From: Salinispora tropica CNB-440
GTDB lineage: Bacteria > Actinomycetota > Actinomycetes > Mycobacteriales > Micromonosporaceae
Direction: 5' to 3'
NCBI RefSeq assembly: GCF_000016425.1
Contig: NC_009380.1
Location: 496,001-560,000 of the forward strand
DNA: 64,000 nucleotides
The position numbers were made by a program, and so were the translations under genes. The notes below the pieces were generated by a model. The model searched no databases. It was not told where the DNA came from and saw only the letters and a program-made list of their open reading frames with translations. Shown piece by piece: positions 8,923-17,358 of this stretch (within the stretch, counting starts at the first letter, position 1; each line of letters opens with the position of its first letter).

Positions 8923-9633
8923 ATGAATCGCCCCGAAACACCCGAAACGCATCCGGGTGCAGACGAGCTGTTGTCCGCTGGACCGAGCGATCAACGAAAG
9001 CAGCCGGTCAGCCCCCAGGCGGCGGTCGCCGAGCTGTACGCGGGTAACCGGCGGTTCGCCGCTGGAGCTCCGGTCCGCCCCCACCAGGATGTCGACCGCC
9101 GCATCGCGCTGGCGGACGGGCAGCAGCCCTTCGCGGTGATCCTCGGTTGTTCCGACTCGCGGCTCGCGGTTGAGCTCATCTTCGACCGCGGTCTGGGTGA
9201 CCTGTTCGTGGTACGCACGGCTGGGCACTCTGTCGGTTCGGAGGTTCTCGGCAGCGTCGAGTACGCGGTGACCGTGCTGGGTGCCCCGCTTGTGGTGGTA
9301 CTCGGCCACGACTCCTGCGGTGCGGTGCAGGCGGCCCGATCAGCTGATGCCACCGGCGTACCGGGCGCCGGGCACCTCCGTGCGGTGGTGGAGGCGGTGC
9401 TGCCGAGCGTGCGTCGGGCCGAGGCCGCCGGGGTCAGCGACCTCGACCGGATCGTTGACCTTCATGTCGAGCAGACCGTTGCCGTGCTGCTGGACCGCTC
9501 CGCGGCGGTCGCTGCCGCCGTGGCCGCCCGCGAGTGCGCGGTCGTGGGGATGTCGTACCAGCTCACTACCGGTTCGGTGCGGACGGTGACCGAGGTCGGG
9601 CTTGCGGCGTCGAGCACACCCCCGGAGACCTGA
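8923..9633 (+). CDS. Beta-class carbonic anhydrase
   Basis: A 236-residue protein with all beta-class zinc-site residues: Cys76-Ser-Asp78-Ser-Arg80 in LGCSDSR, then His129 and Cys132 in LGHDSCGAV. The Asp78-Arg80 dyad is intact. It interconverts CO2 and bicarbonate in the cytosol, with no signal peptide or membrane domain. The first 35 residues are a polar extension before the core. The ATG is preceded by GAGGTAAGG. It lies divergent from the peptidase gene and convergent with the next gene, sharing a terminator. Confidence 0.9.
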   Translation: MNRPETPETHPGADELLSAGPSDQRKQPVSPQAAVAELYAGNRRFAAGAPVRPHQDVDRRIALADGQQPFAVILGCSDSRLAVELIFDRGLGDLFVVRTAGHSVGSEVLGSVEYAVTVLGAPLVVVLGHDSCGAVQAARSADATGVPGAGHLRAVVEAVLPSVRRAEAAGVSDLDRIVDLHVEQTVAVLLDRSAAVAAAVAARECAVVGMSYQLTTGSVRTVTEVGLAASSTPPET

Positions 9634-9691
9634 GCCGCATCGCCGCGGCTCGGGCCGGTGGCGCGACAGGCCTGGAGTCCCGAGGACGACC

Positions 9692-9727
9692 AAGGGCCGG
9701 TGCCACGAAAGCGCGGTACCGGCCCTT
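9692..9727. terminator. Bidirectional rho-independent-type terminator
   Basis: Perfect 10-base arms AAGGGCCGGT and ACCGGCCCTT flank a 16-base loop between the convergent carbonic anhydrase and coiled-coil protein genes. Confidence 0.75.
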
Positions 9728-9741
9728 GTGGTGTCAGCGTC

Positions 9742-10758
9742 CTACAGCAACGACACGTGGACGTGGTCGGTGTGGTTCGACGGGCCGTTGTACGACTTCC
9801 AGCCGGTTGCCGGGAACCAGATCTGCCGGTTCCAGATCACGTAGTAGACGCCGAGCCGGTCGGCGTTACGGACCAGGAACGCGGTCAGGTTGTTGCCGTA
9901 GAGGCGCATGTCGTTGTTGTACCAAGAGCGGAACCCGCTGTCCTGCAGTGACCAGTCACAGGCCCGTCCCTTGGGGTGCTCCCACGGCCCACCCGAGCGG
10001 TAGCATCCGACGAATCGGTCAAAACCGGCCCGCTTGACCTCGTTGTACATGTGCAGTGTTCGCGCTGTGATGCAGCCGCCGGTGGTCGGGTCATCCTCGG
10101 TGCAGCCCAGCGGCTGCCAGTCGCCATCCGAGGTGCGTCCCGGGGCGACCCGGGCGACCGGCGATTCGGCGTCAACCAGGCCGCCGGTGAGCCCGTTGCC
10201 ACCGACGAGGCGGAGGGCCTTCTCCGCCTCGAGCTTTCCGCGCTCGAGGTCGCTTTTCAGCTTCTGTTGCTTGCGTACCTCTTCGTCGACTGCCACCTTC
10301 GACTGCTCAGCGTGGATCTTGATTGTGTTGACTGCTTTGATGCGCTGGTCGTTGACGCGGTTCAGCTCGTCCAGCGCGGTAGCCCGGACGATGAAGGAGT
10401 CGGGGGTGTCTGCCTCCAGCAACATCGATATCGCGCCGACCCGTCCCGTGCGGTACGACTGGGTCGCGATCTGCGCCACCTGGGGGGCTAGTTCGTCCAG
10501 GTCGTCCTGCGCCTTCTCGATTTCCTTCTCGAGGGCGGCCTGGCGCTTCTCGGACTCCGCCAGCTGGGCCTTTGCCTTGACGTACTCGCGGTTGCGGACC
10601 TCGATGAGATCACCGAGTAGCTCCGGCTCCTCGTCGTGCCCCGAGGGCAGCGGGGGGGAGGTGGGGGTGGCCGAGGCCGGTATCGGCCCGGTGAGCACGG
10701 CCAGCGCGGTGAGCACGGCCACCACCGGCGTCAACCAGCGGCGTGGGGGTGCCGTCAC
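9742..10758 (-). CDS. Secreted coiled-coil cell-wall protein with C-terminal ARB_07466-like domain
   Basis: A 338-residue protein. A Sec signal peptide spans residues 1-32. A long coiled coil follows (about 45-190, heptads rich in Lys, Glu and Ala, as in RipA/PcsB-type cell-wall hydrolases). The globular C-terminal domain has CITARTLHMYNEV, CYRSGG, HPKGRACDW and a closing TDHVHVSLL. This end resembles the His/Asp metal-site pattern of D,D-peptidase-like ARB_07466 domains, suggesting peptidoglycan binding or cleavage outside the cell. The GTG at 10758 has GAAGGGA upstream. The leader carries a probable c-di-AMP riboswitch, the regulation known for actinobacterial wall hydrolases. Confidence 0.75.
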   Translation of the reverse strand: MTAPPRRWLTPVVAVLTALAVLTGPIPASATPTSPPLPSGHDEEPELLGDLIEVRNREYVKAKAQLAESEKRQAALEKEIEKAQDDLDELAPQVAQIATQSYRTGRVGAISMLLEADTPDSFIVRATALDELNRVNDQRIKAVNTIKIHAEQSKVAVDEEVRKQQKLKSDLERGKLEAEKALRLVGGNGLTGGLVDAESPVARVAPGRTSDGDWQPLGCTEDDPTTGGCITARTLHMYNEVKRAGFDRFVGCYRSGGPWEHPKGRACDWSLQDSGFRSWYNNDMRLYGNNLTAFLVRNADRLGVYYVIWNRQIWFPATGWKSYNGPSNHTDHVHVSLL

Positions 10759-10775
10759 AATGATCCCTTCCGTTG

Positions 10776-10916
10776 ACCGCCGGCTCGGCGAGCTGACGGG
10801 CTGGGGCTGGACGTGCTTCCCGCTGGCGCGGACGCACCCCATGCGCCTGGCTTCCCGGCTCGCCTCGCGGCGACTGGGTGGTGGTCCCGCAGGTGCCGGT
10901 GCGCGCCTTCGGCGGT
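10776..10916 (-). promoter_or_regulatory. Probable c-di-AMP (ydaO/yuaA) riboswitch
   Basis: Read on the minus strand, the leader opens with ACCGCCGAA and closes with AGCCGGCGGT. The 7-base arms ACCGCCG (10910-10916) and CGGCGGT (10776-10782) pair perfectly as a closing stem. Inside lie GCCGGGAAGCCAG, GCATGGGGTGC and AGCCCGTCAGCTC, in the order of conserved ydaO elements. The aptamer abuts the ribosome binding site of the secreted wall protein. ydaO elements in actinobacteria are known to sit before Rpf and NlpC/P60 wall-lytic genes. The assignment rests on pattern memory, not a covariance model. AT-rich sequence at 10971-11005 probably holds the promoter. Confidence 0.6.
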
Positions 10917-11056
10917 GACCGGCAGCGAGGTTACCTGACCGTCACCTCGTGGAGCTACGCCCCAAACTCGACAAAATACACGAATTCGTATGTACGTTAT
11001 GTGATCAGTGACCTGGTTGCCGGTTCCGCCGGTCCGGGTTGTCACGCTGCGGAGTC

Positions 11057-12403
11057 TCACCATGGGTCGTCCGTGTTCTTGTCCCGGTCGGCACGTCGGT
11101 CGGCGACGGGGGTGACCGGGCCGGCGCGGGAGGTGCTGAGCGCCTCCAGCACCTCGACCCGGGCGGCGCGCGGTCGCGGCGGTGGCGCGGCGGTGGCGCT
11201 CCTCCCCGACCCGCCGACAGCGTTGCGACCGGCGGTGGTCACGATGGCGGCGAGCCCGGTGGTGAGGGGGACCGCGGCGATCAAACCCAGCGTGGCCACG
11301 GCGCTGCGAACGATCTCCTGGGCGAGGAATTCGCTGGTCAGGATCTGGCTCACCGGTCGCGAGTCGGCGGTGAGTAGGAGCAGCACCGGTAGCGAGGCTC
11401 CGGCGTACGCCAGCACGATGGTGTTCACCGTGGAGGCGATGTGGGCCCGACCGACCCGGGTGGCGGAGCGGTAGAGCTGGCGGCGGGACAGCCCCGGGTT
11501 GGCGTTCGCCAGTTCGGTCACCGTGGCGGCCTGGGTCACGGTGACATCGTCCAGGACGCCGAGCGAGCCGATGATGATTCCGGCCAGCAGCAGACCGTGC
11601 AGGTCGACGTCGGCCTGGAACATCGACAGCGTGATCGCCTCCTCGCTGCCGTACCCGGTCAGCCGGGTGGTGGCGGTGGCGAGTGTGCCGAGGAGGCCGG
11701 TGAGGATCAGGCTGCCCAGGGTGCCGAGAACCGCCACCGATGTCTGCACGGTCACGCCGTGGGTGAGGTACAGGACCACAAACATGATCAGGGCGGCGCC
11801 GACCACCGCGACCAGTAGCGGAGAGCGGCCGACGCTGATCCCTGGCAGGACGAATGTCAGCAGGACGGCGAAGCTCGCCGCCAGGCCGGCGAGCGCGGCG
11901 AGCCCGCGCCAGCGGCCGAACGCCACGATCGCGGCGGCGAAGAGCGCCACCAGCCACAGCAGGGGCTTGCCCCGCTGGTGCTCCGCGATGGTGTACATGC
12001 TCGTGGTCGGGTCGGTGGGGTCGGTCAGCTCGACCAGGATGATCTCGTCACCGATGGCGACGTCGGGGGCGCCTGGTCCGGCGGGTAACGGCGTGACGAC
12101 CTGACGCCCGGAGTCCGGCCCCTGCTCGACGCGGACGGTCACGTCGCCACAGGGGCCGTCGTCGGTGGCCAGTCCTGGATCGGGTGTCTCCGGCGTGGGG
12201 GGACAGGGTTCGGTGACCACCTTCGTCACGGTGCCGTGGTACCGGGGCGGCTCGGTGCCCGGATCGGCCGTACTGGTGTCGCGCGGCCAGAGGGCCACCG
12301 CGGTGATCAGGGTGGCGAGGAGCAGGGGGACCACCGTCGCGACGAGGAGCCGTCGCACCCGGGGTGGGGCGGACGGAGCGGGTCGGGTGTGGTCGGCGCC
12401 CAT
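11057..12403 (-). CDS. YibE/F family membrane protein
   Basis: A 448-residue polytopic membrane protein. One N-terminal membrane anchor (about 18-40) is followed by an extracytoplasmic beta-rich region (about 45-135). Then come at least seven hydrophobic segments with family motifs LGSLGVLDDVTVTQAA and SATRVGRAHIASTVNTIVLAYAGASLPVLLLL, which are characteristic of YibE/F proteins. The biochemical function of the family is unknown. The start ATG 12403 follows GGGAGAATCG. The last 50 residues are a basic cytoplasmic tail. It stands alone; no partner gene is adjacent. Confidence 0.85.
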   Translation of the reverse strand: MGADHTRPAPSAPPRVRRLLVATVVPLLLATLITAVALWPRDTSTADPGTEPPRYHGTVTKVVTEPCPPTPETPDPGLATDDGPCGDVTVRVEQGPDSGRQVVTPLPAGPGAPDVAIGDEIILVELTDPTDPTTSMYTIAEHQRGKPLLWLVALFAAAIVAFGRWRGLAALAGLAASFAVLLTFVLPGISVGRSPLLVAVVGAALIMFVVLYLTHGVTVQTSVAVLGTLGSLILTGLLGTLATATTRLTGYGSEEAITLSMFQADVDLHGLLLAGIIIGSLGVLDDVTVTQAATVTELANANPGLSRRQLYRSATRVGRAHIASTVNTIVLAYAGASLPVLLLLTADSRPVSQILTSEFLAQEIVRSAVATLGLIAAVPLTTGLAAIVTTAGRNAVGGSGRSATAAPPPRPRAARVEVLEALSTSRAGPVTPVADRRADRDKNTDDPW

Positions 12404-12592
12404 CGATTCTCCCAACGACTACGGGCGAGTACGGGTCGGCGGGGTCGGTCAGGTCACCCAGCGCGACTACCTCGAAGGAGTGTCGACCGAATGGTACTCA
12501 GCGTGACCAGCGGGCGCAGGGCGCGGCATCGTGTCGGCGATCGGCGTGGCGGGCGCGAGCCGGACTCGGCAGGCGGGCGAGGGGGCCGACGG

Positions 12593-12904
12593 TCAGCCGC
12601 GCTTCATCAGTCGGCCGACGGCGGCCATCATCTCGGTCGCCATCTCGTCGGCTCGCCCCTCGGCGGCCCCCTCGCGCATGCAGTGTCGGGCGTGCCCGTC
12701 GAGTAGCCCGAGCGCCACCTTGTCCAGCGCGGCCTGGATCGCGGCGATCTGGGTGAGGACGTCGATGCAGTACCGATCCTCCTCGACCATCTTCTCGATC
12801 CCCCGGACCTGCCCCTCGACCCGGCGCAGCCGGGTGAGCAGCTGGTCCTTGGTGGCGGTGTAGCCGCGGACCGGAGCGGGTTCGGGTCTGGTCATGCGGA
12901 CCAT
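12593..12904 (-). CDS. csoR: Copper-sensing repressor, CsoR family
   Basis: A 103-residue four-helix repressor with the full Cu(I) ligand set Cys46, His71 and Cys75 (spacing 25 and 4, exactly as in Mycobacterium CsoR). The DNA-facing helix is LLTRLRRVEGQVRGIEKM. Copper binding releases the protein from GC-rich pseudo-palindromes; two such sites lie just upstream, between this gene and the divergent copZ. The ATG at 12904 is chosen over 12895 because a GAGGGG lies 9 bases upstream, inside the operator itself, so repression could block both transcription and ribosome access. Confidence 0.9.
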   Translation of the reverse strand: MVRMTRPEPAPVRGYTATKDQLLTRLRRVEGQVRGIEKMVEEDRYCIDVLTQIAAIQAALDKVALGLLDGHARHCMREGAAEGRADEMATEMMAAVGRLMKRG

Positions 12905-12906
12905 AC

Positions 12907-12931
12907 TAACGTACCCCTCGGGGGTATGTTA
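12907..12931. promoter_or_regulatory. CsoR operator 1
   Basis: TAACGTACCCCTCGGGGGTATGTTA is a near-perfect 25-base inverted repeat with the TACCCC...GGGGTA core typical of CsoR/RicR operators. It overlaps the csoR ribosome binding site and start region, implying autorepression. (The motif is given here by ends and core: TACCCC at 12912-12917 and GGGGTA at 12921-12926.). Confidence 0.75.
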
Positions 12932-12945
12932 GGGTCGCTGACAGT

Positions 12946-12960
12946 TACCCCCCCAGGGTA
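12946..12960. promoter_or_regulatory. CsoR operator 2, facing copZ
   Basis: TACCCCCCCAGGGTA is a second, less symmetric copy of the CsoR core, 39 bases before the copZ start. Its position suits repression of the copZ-copA transcript. Confidence 0.6.
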
Positions 12961-12998
12961 TTCGCCTCGGGGGTTGGCCTGGCGGAAGGGGAGGTTCC

Positions 12999-13235
12999 AT
13001 GGTCACCACCACGTACCAGGTGCGCGGCATGACCTGCGGGCACTGTGTGAATGCGGTCAGCGCCGAGGTGGGTGGGCTTACGGGTGTGGAGAAGGTCCAG
13101 GTTGACCTGGAAGCTGGCCGCCTCACGGTCACCAGCCAGCACCCGATGGAGATCGAGGCGGTGCGCGCCGCCGTCGACGAGGCCGGCTACGACCTCGTCG
13201 ACGCCGCACCCACGTCGAGACCGAGGCCCGCATGA
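12999..13235 (+). CDS. copZ: Copper chaperone, heavy-metal-associated domain protein
   Basis: A 78-residue ferredoxin-like HMA domain with the Cu(I) loop GMTCGHC (Cys13 and Cys16). It would carry Cu(I) in the cytosol and deliver it to CopA. A strong GGAAGGGGAGG precedes the ATG. The stop overlaps the start of the next gene (ATGA at 13232), forming a three-gene operon under the CsoR operators. The last ten residues are Pro/Arg-rich and lie outside the fold. Confidence 0.9.
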   Translation: MVTTTYQVRGMTCGHCVNAVSAEVGGLTGVEKVQVDLEAGRLTVTSQHPMEIEAVRAAVDEAGYDLVDAAPTSRPRPA

Positions 13236-13441
13236 GAACGGCGACGAAGCTCACCGCCTTCCTGCTCGGTCTCGTGGCGGTGTTCGGCGCGGCGTACGGG
13301 GTCGGTCAGGTGACCGGCCCCGTCACCCCGGCCGTCGAGACCCACCACGACGATCCCGAGCGCTCCAACCCCGAGCACGACAACCCCGGCGCCGGGTCCA
13401 ACCTCCCGGGGCACGGGCCCGACCGGCAGGGAGCACGATGA
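13232..13441 (+). CDS. Small membrane-anchored His/Asp-rich protein of the copper operon
   Basis: A 69-residue protein with a Lys/Arg-started hydrophobic segment (residues 5-27, [19 protein letters not shown]). A short exported tail contains [16 protein letters not shown] and GHGPD. It overlaps copZ upstream and copA downstream by ATGA junctions. The acidic/His tail could bind metal on the outside. From family knowledge, many actinobacterial cop operons encode here a much longer exported protein with the same anchor, so this looks like a shortened version that keeps the anchor and loses the beta domain. That comparison is from memory and needs alignment. Confidence 0.65.
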   Translation: MRTATKLTAFLLGLVAVFGAAYGVGQVTGPVTPAVETHHDDPERSNPEHDNPGAGSNLPGHGPDRQGAR

Positions 13442-15729
13442 CCACCACGAGCAGCCCGAAGCCGCGCGCCGTCAACCAGATCGAGTTGTCGATCGGCGGG
13501 ATGACCTGTGCCTCCTGCGCCGCCCGCATCGAGAAGAAGCTGAACCGGATGCCCGGCGTCACCGCCACGGTGAACTACGCCACCGAGAAGGCCAGGGTCG
13601 CGTACGCCGACGGGGTGACATCGGACGATCTGATCGCCACGGTCGAGAAGACCGGCTACACGGCCGTCGTACCGCCCCCACCGGCAGCCACGGCGGCGCC
13701 CGTCGCCGAGCCGGCCGACGAATCGCGTGGGCTTGGTACCCGGCTCTGGGTATCGGCCGTGCTCACCGTGCCGGTGATCCTGCTGGCGATGGTGCCGCCC
13801 TGGCAGTTCACCTACTGGCAGTGGCTGTCGTTGACGCTGGCCGCCCCGGTGGTGGTCTGGGGCGGCCTGCCGTTTCACCGGGCCGCCTGGGTCAACCTCC
13901 GGCACGGCGCGGCGACCATGGACACGTTGGTGTCGCTGGGCACCCTCGCCGCGTTCGGTTGGTCGCTCTGGGCGCTCTTCCTCGGCACGGCTGGCGTGGC
14001 CGGCATGACCCACCCGTTCAGCTTCGCCATCGTCCGGGGCACTGGCGCGGGCAACATCTACCTGGAGGCGGCGGCCGGCGTCACCACCTTCATTCTCGCC
14101 GGCCGATACTTCGAGGCACGCGCCAAGCGCACCGCGGGCGCCGCCCTGCGCACCCTGTTGGAGCTGGGTGCGAAGGAGGTGGCGGTGCTGCGCGGTGACG
14201 TGGAGACCCGCATCCCGATCGACCAGCTCGTGGTGGGGGACCGGTTCGTGGTGCGCCCCGGTGAGAAGGTCGCCACCGACGGGATGGTGGTGGAGGGGAG
14301 CTCGGCGGTCGATGCCAGCATGCTCACCGGTGAAGCCGTGCCGGTCGAGGTCAAGGCCGGCGACGCCGTGGTGGGCGCCACCGTCAACGCGGGTGGGCGG
14401 CTGGTCGTGGCGGCCACCCGGGTCGGTGGCGACACCCAGCTTGCCCAGATGGCCCGGCTGGTGGAGGCCGCGCAGTCCGGCAAGGCGGCCGTGCAGCGTC
14501 TCGCCGACCGGGTCTCCGGGGTCTTCGTCCCCGTCGTGATCACCCTCGCCGCCGGCACCCTGGGCTGGTGGCTGGGGAGCGGAGCAGGCCCGACCGCCGC
14601 CTTCACCGCTGCGGTAGCTGTGTTGATCATTGCCTGCCCGTGCGCCCTGGGCCTGGCGACCCCCACCGCGCTGTTGGTCGGCACCGGTCGGGGCGCGCAG
14701 CTCGGCATCTTGATCAAGGGGCCGGAGGTGCTGGAGTCCACCCGGACGGTGGACACGGTCGTGCTGGACAAGACCGGGACCGTCACCACCGGCCGAATGA
14801 CCCTGGTGGACGTGGTCGCGGCGAGCGGTGTGGAGCGGGCCGAGCTGCTCCGACTCGCCGGCGCCCTGGAGGCCGCCTCGGAGCACCCGATCGCGCAGGC
14901 GGTCGCGGTGGGCGCGGCCGAGGCGGGACCCCTGCCGCCGGTAGCCGACTTCGCCAACCTCGAGGGGCTGGGCGTCGAGGGTGTGGTGGACGGCCACCGC
15001 GTGCTGGTCGGCCGGCCTCGACTGCTGCGGGAGCGGGGACTTCACGTACCGGAGGAGATGGTGACGGCCGGCGCCACGGCGCAGGCCGCCGGCGCGACGG
15101 CGGTGCTGGTGGCCTGGGATGGGCGGGCCCGCGGGCTGCTCGCGGTCGCCGACGTGGTCCGGCCGACCAGCGCGCTCGCGCTCCGACAACTGCGGGAACT
15201 GGGCCTGGACCCGGTGCTGCTCACCGGCGACAACGAGACCGTCGCCCGGGCGGTCGCGGCCGAGGTCGGGATCGACGAGGTGGTCGCGGAGGTGCTGCCC
15301 GCCGAGAAGGTGGCGGTGGTCCAGCGGCTCCAGCGGGAGGGCCGGGTGGTGGCGATGGTCGGTGACGGGGTCAACGACGCCGCGGCGCTGGCCCAGGCCG
15401 ACCTCGGGCTGGCGATGGGTACCGGTACGGATGTGGCGATCGAGGCGTCCGACCTGACCCTGGTGCGGGGTGACCTGACCGCTGCCGTCGATGCCATCCG
15501 GCTGTCTCGGCGGACCCTCGCGATCATCAAGGGCAACCTGTTCTGGGCGTTCGCCTACAACGTGGCGGCGCTCCCGCTGGCCGCGGCTGGTCTGCTCAAC
15601 CCGATGATCGCCGGGGCTGCGATGGCCTTCTCCTCGGTCTTCGTGGTCGTCAACAGTCTCCGGCTGCGGGGCTTCCGCCCGCTGGCCCCGGTCACGCAAG
15701 GACTCCGGTCTACCGGCCACCCCCGGTAA
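13438..15729 (+). CDS. copA: Copper-exporting P1B-type ATPase
   Basis: A 763-residue P-type ATPase. One N-terminal HMA domain (Cys24-Ala-Ser-Cys27) is followed by eight expected membrane segments with Cys400-Pro-Cys402, then phosphorylation Asp444 in DKTGT, TGD in LLTGDNE and the hinge GDGVNDA. An HP dipeptide (EHPI) of the nucleotide domain is present. These define a Cu(I)-exporting P1B-1 enzyme. ATG 13438 is used because it overlaps the upstream stop, has GGGAG nearby and starts just before the HMA domain; the longer upstream open frame is a shadow of copZ. Expression should be copper-induced through CsoR. Confidence 0.93.
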   Translation: MTTTSSPKPRAVNQIELSIGGMTCASCAARIEKKLNRMPGVTATVNYATEKARVAYADGVTSDDLIATVEKTGYTAVVPPPPAATAAPVAEPADESRGLGTRLWVSAVLTVPVILLAMVPPWQFTYWQWLSLTLAAPVVVWGGLPFHRAAWVNLRHGAATMDTLVSLGTLAAFGWSLWALFLGTAGVAGMTHPFSFAIVRGTGAGNIYLEAAAGVTTFILAGRYFEARAKRTAGAALRTLLELGAKEVAVLRGDVETRIPIDQLVVGDRFVVRPGEKVATDGMVVEGSSAVDASMLTGEAVPVEVKAGDAVVGATVNAGGRLVVAATRVGGDTQLAQMARLVEAAQSGKAAVQRLADRVSGVFVPVVITLAAGTLGWWLGSGAGPTAAFTAAVAVLIIACPCALGLATPTALLVGTGRGAQLGILIKGPEVLESTRTVDTVVLDKTGTVTTGRMTLVDVVAASGVERAELLRLAGALEAASEHPIAQAVAVGAAEAGPLPPVADFANLEGLGVEGVVDGHRVLVGRPRLLRERGLHVPEEMVTAGATAQAAGATAVLVAWDGRARGLLAVADVVRPTSALALRQLRELGLDPVLLTGDNETVARAVAAEVGIDEVVAEVLPAEKVAVVQRLQREGRVVAMVGDGVNDAAALAQADLGLAMGTGTDVAIEASDLTLVRGDLTAAVDAIRLSRRTLAIIKGNLFWAFAYNVAALPLAAAGLLNPMIAGAAMAFSSVFVVVNSLRLRGFRPLAPVTQGLRSTGHPR

Positions 15730-15954
15730 CGAGGAGCAGCCCAAGCCCGCGTGGCCGGCGCGTTTTGTGCAGCTGTCGGGCGGGTACGCATCCTGCCGGG
15801 AGTGCGGTGTCGCCGGAGGATCGTCGCCGGACGCGCCCAGCGGCGGGGGCGTGACGTGTCCCACCGTCGAGTCCACTCGTTGCCAGGACAACGCCGTGCG
15901 GGCGGCGTTGACATCAAACCGGGGATGTCGTGGTGCGAACGGGGGTGAGTCGGG
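15730..15954. other. Intergenic region after copA
   Basis: No gene is supported. A TTGACA (15908-15913) is a consensus-like -35 hexamer, but no good -10 lies 16-18 bases on. No clear copA terminator hairpin is visible. Confidence 0.3.
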
Positions 15955-16092
15955 GTGTCGAGGTGCGTGGTGGTCGCGCGGCGTCTCGCCGCGGTGGCGG
16001 CGGTCGTCGTGCTGGTCCTGACCGGTCACGGCGAGCGGCGCGATGCCGGCGGCCCAGCCACTCCACCCCCGCCGGTGACGACGAGCCGCTGA
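15955..16092 (+). CDS. Possible small exported peptide (45 aa)
   Basis: A GTG start preceded by GGGGGTGAG (spacing about 5) opens a 45-codon frame: basic N-terminus (SRCVVVARR), hydrophobic core (LAAVAAVVVLVLTG), then a hydrophilic Pro/Thr-rich tail ending VTTSR. This is the shape of a signal peptide or single-span membrane peptide. An in-frame TGA lies at 15946-15948, so the start cannot move far upstream. No family is known; in GC-rich DNA such a frame can arise by chance. Confidence 0.3.
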   Translation: MSRCVVVARRLAAVAAVVVLVLTGHGERRDAGGPATPPPPVTTSR

Positions 16093-16153
16093 CTCAGGCA
16101 GCCCACGGCATCGCGTCGCCGACAATCTTCGTCAGACGGCGTCCCGGCGCCCG

Positions 16154-17197
16154 TCAGGTGGCCAGGATGATGGTCATCGCCGCGTAGCTGGTCAGCAGCA
16201 GGATGCCCTCGAAGCCGAGTCGTCCCCAGCCGTACGCCTGCCGCACCAGCAGGCCGCCCAGCAGGATCGCGGTCATGAACAGCGCACTGGTGGTCACGAA
16301 GAGCTGAGCGTCGCCGGCGGCGTGGTAGATCGAGCCGCCGCGGTAGGCCACGTCGCCGACCACCAGGTTGAGGGCGTCCAGACTGTTGCCGCCGAGGACG
16401 GCGGCGATGGCCAGAGTCGGGGCGCCCCGGCGGACCGCTGCCACGGCGGTAACCGTCTCCGGGAGGGCGTTTACCGCGCCCATCAGGATTGCTCCGACGA
16501 AGCCTGCGCTCAGGTCGGTGACCAGCACCAGACTCTCGGCGGCCCGGGCGATGGCCCAACCGCCGATCGAGACCAGCAGACCCACCGCCGCGAAGCGTAC
16601 CCAGAGCCGGGTGGAGCTGGTCCGGTCGAGGCTGCCGTGCTCGTGGGTGATGTCCGGCAGCGTCTCGGCGGTGGCGACGGCCCGCCACAGCGGACTGGCC
16701 CCGGAGCGGCGGACCAGATGCAGGCCGCCGAGGTAGGCGGCGACCATGGCGAGTGAGGCGGGGTGCAGGCCGGCCACGGTGACATCCGGCGTGTAGCGGC
16801 CGAGCAGGGCCAGCGAGAGCAGCACGATGAGGAGGACCCCGAAGAGCACGTTCGACAGCGACGCCGAGGCGTGTTCCAGGTTGGCCCGGCGGTGGAAGGC
16901 GTCCGCCACGGCGACAGCGGTGGTCTGGGTGGCGATCCCGCCGACCGCGTTGCTGTAGCCGAGCTGCGGCTGCTCCGCCGCCGCGGTGACGGCGGTCATC
17001 ACGATGCCGGACAGCGACGTCGCCAGCCCGATGAAGACCGCGCCGAAGAACGCCTCCCCCCAGCCGGTTCGGTCGGCGAGCGTGTCGCCGAGGGCGACCA
17101 GGCGGATGCTGCCCAGCACCGTGAGGGTGCCCGCCACCCCGAAGACGGCGATGCTCGGCCCGGTTGGCCACGGCAGGCTGGTCAGTACGTCCGGCAC
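16154..17197 (-). CDS. Sodium/calcium exchanger superfamily membrane protein
   Basis: A 347-residue protein with about ten membrane segments in two inverted halves. The second alpha-repeat is typical of cation/Ca2+ antiporters: GAVNALPETVTAVAAV followed by LGGNSLDALNLVVGD. The first alpha-repeat, GLATSLSGIVMTAV then YSNAVGGIATQTTAVAVAD, lacks the usual Pro-Glu of GTSLPE, having Ser-Gly instead, so ion selectivity may differ from classical Na+/Ca2+ exchange. The halves are joined by a loop at about 170-200. The GTG start has only a weak ribosome site. It is monocistronic. Confidence 0.8.
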   Translation of the reverse strand: MPDVLTSLPWPTGPSIAVFGVAGTLTVLGSIRLVALGDTLADRTGWGEAFFGAVFIGLATSLSGIVMTAVTAAAEQPQLGYSNAVGGIATQTTAVAVADAFHRRANLEHASASLSNVLFGVLLIVLLSLALLGRYTPDVTVAGLHPASLAMVAAYLGGLHLVRRSGASPLWRAVATAETLPDITHEHGSLDRTSSTRLWVRFAAVGLLVSIGGWAIARAAESLVLVTDLSAGFVGAILMGAVNALPETVTAVAAVRRGAPTLAIAAVLGGNSLDALNLVVGDVAYRGGSIYHAAGDAQLFVTTSALFMTAILLGGLLVRQAYGWGRLGFEGILLLTSYAAMTIILAT

Positions 17198-17358
17198 CGG
17201 CCGGGGATTCCCAGATCTGTCCGATCGAATCCGGCAGTGGCGGATGTCCGTATCGTCATCCGCAGCGCGGCCTGGGGCGGAGCGGGTTGGGCGTTTCGCT
17301 GATGTCGGAACAGCCCGATGCCTATGGTTTTTACCATATTCGCCCTAGGGGGACGATT

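Noticed and set aside
13306..16125. A 939-codon open frame antisense to copA
   Set aside because: It is Arg/Gly/His/Pro-rich with no domain, and lies opposite a clear P-type ATPase; it is a GC-rich shadow.
17302..17358. ATG 17302 as the methyltransferase start
   Set aside because: No ribosome site, atypical N-terminal residues and a hairpin within the extension; GTG 17359 has a good site.
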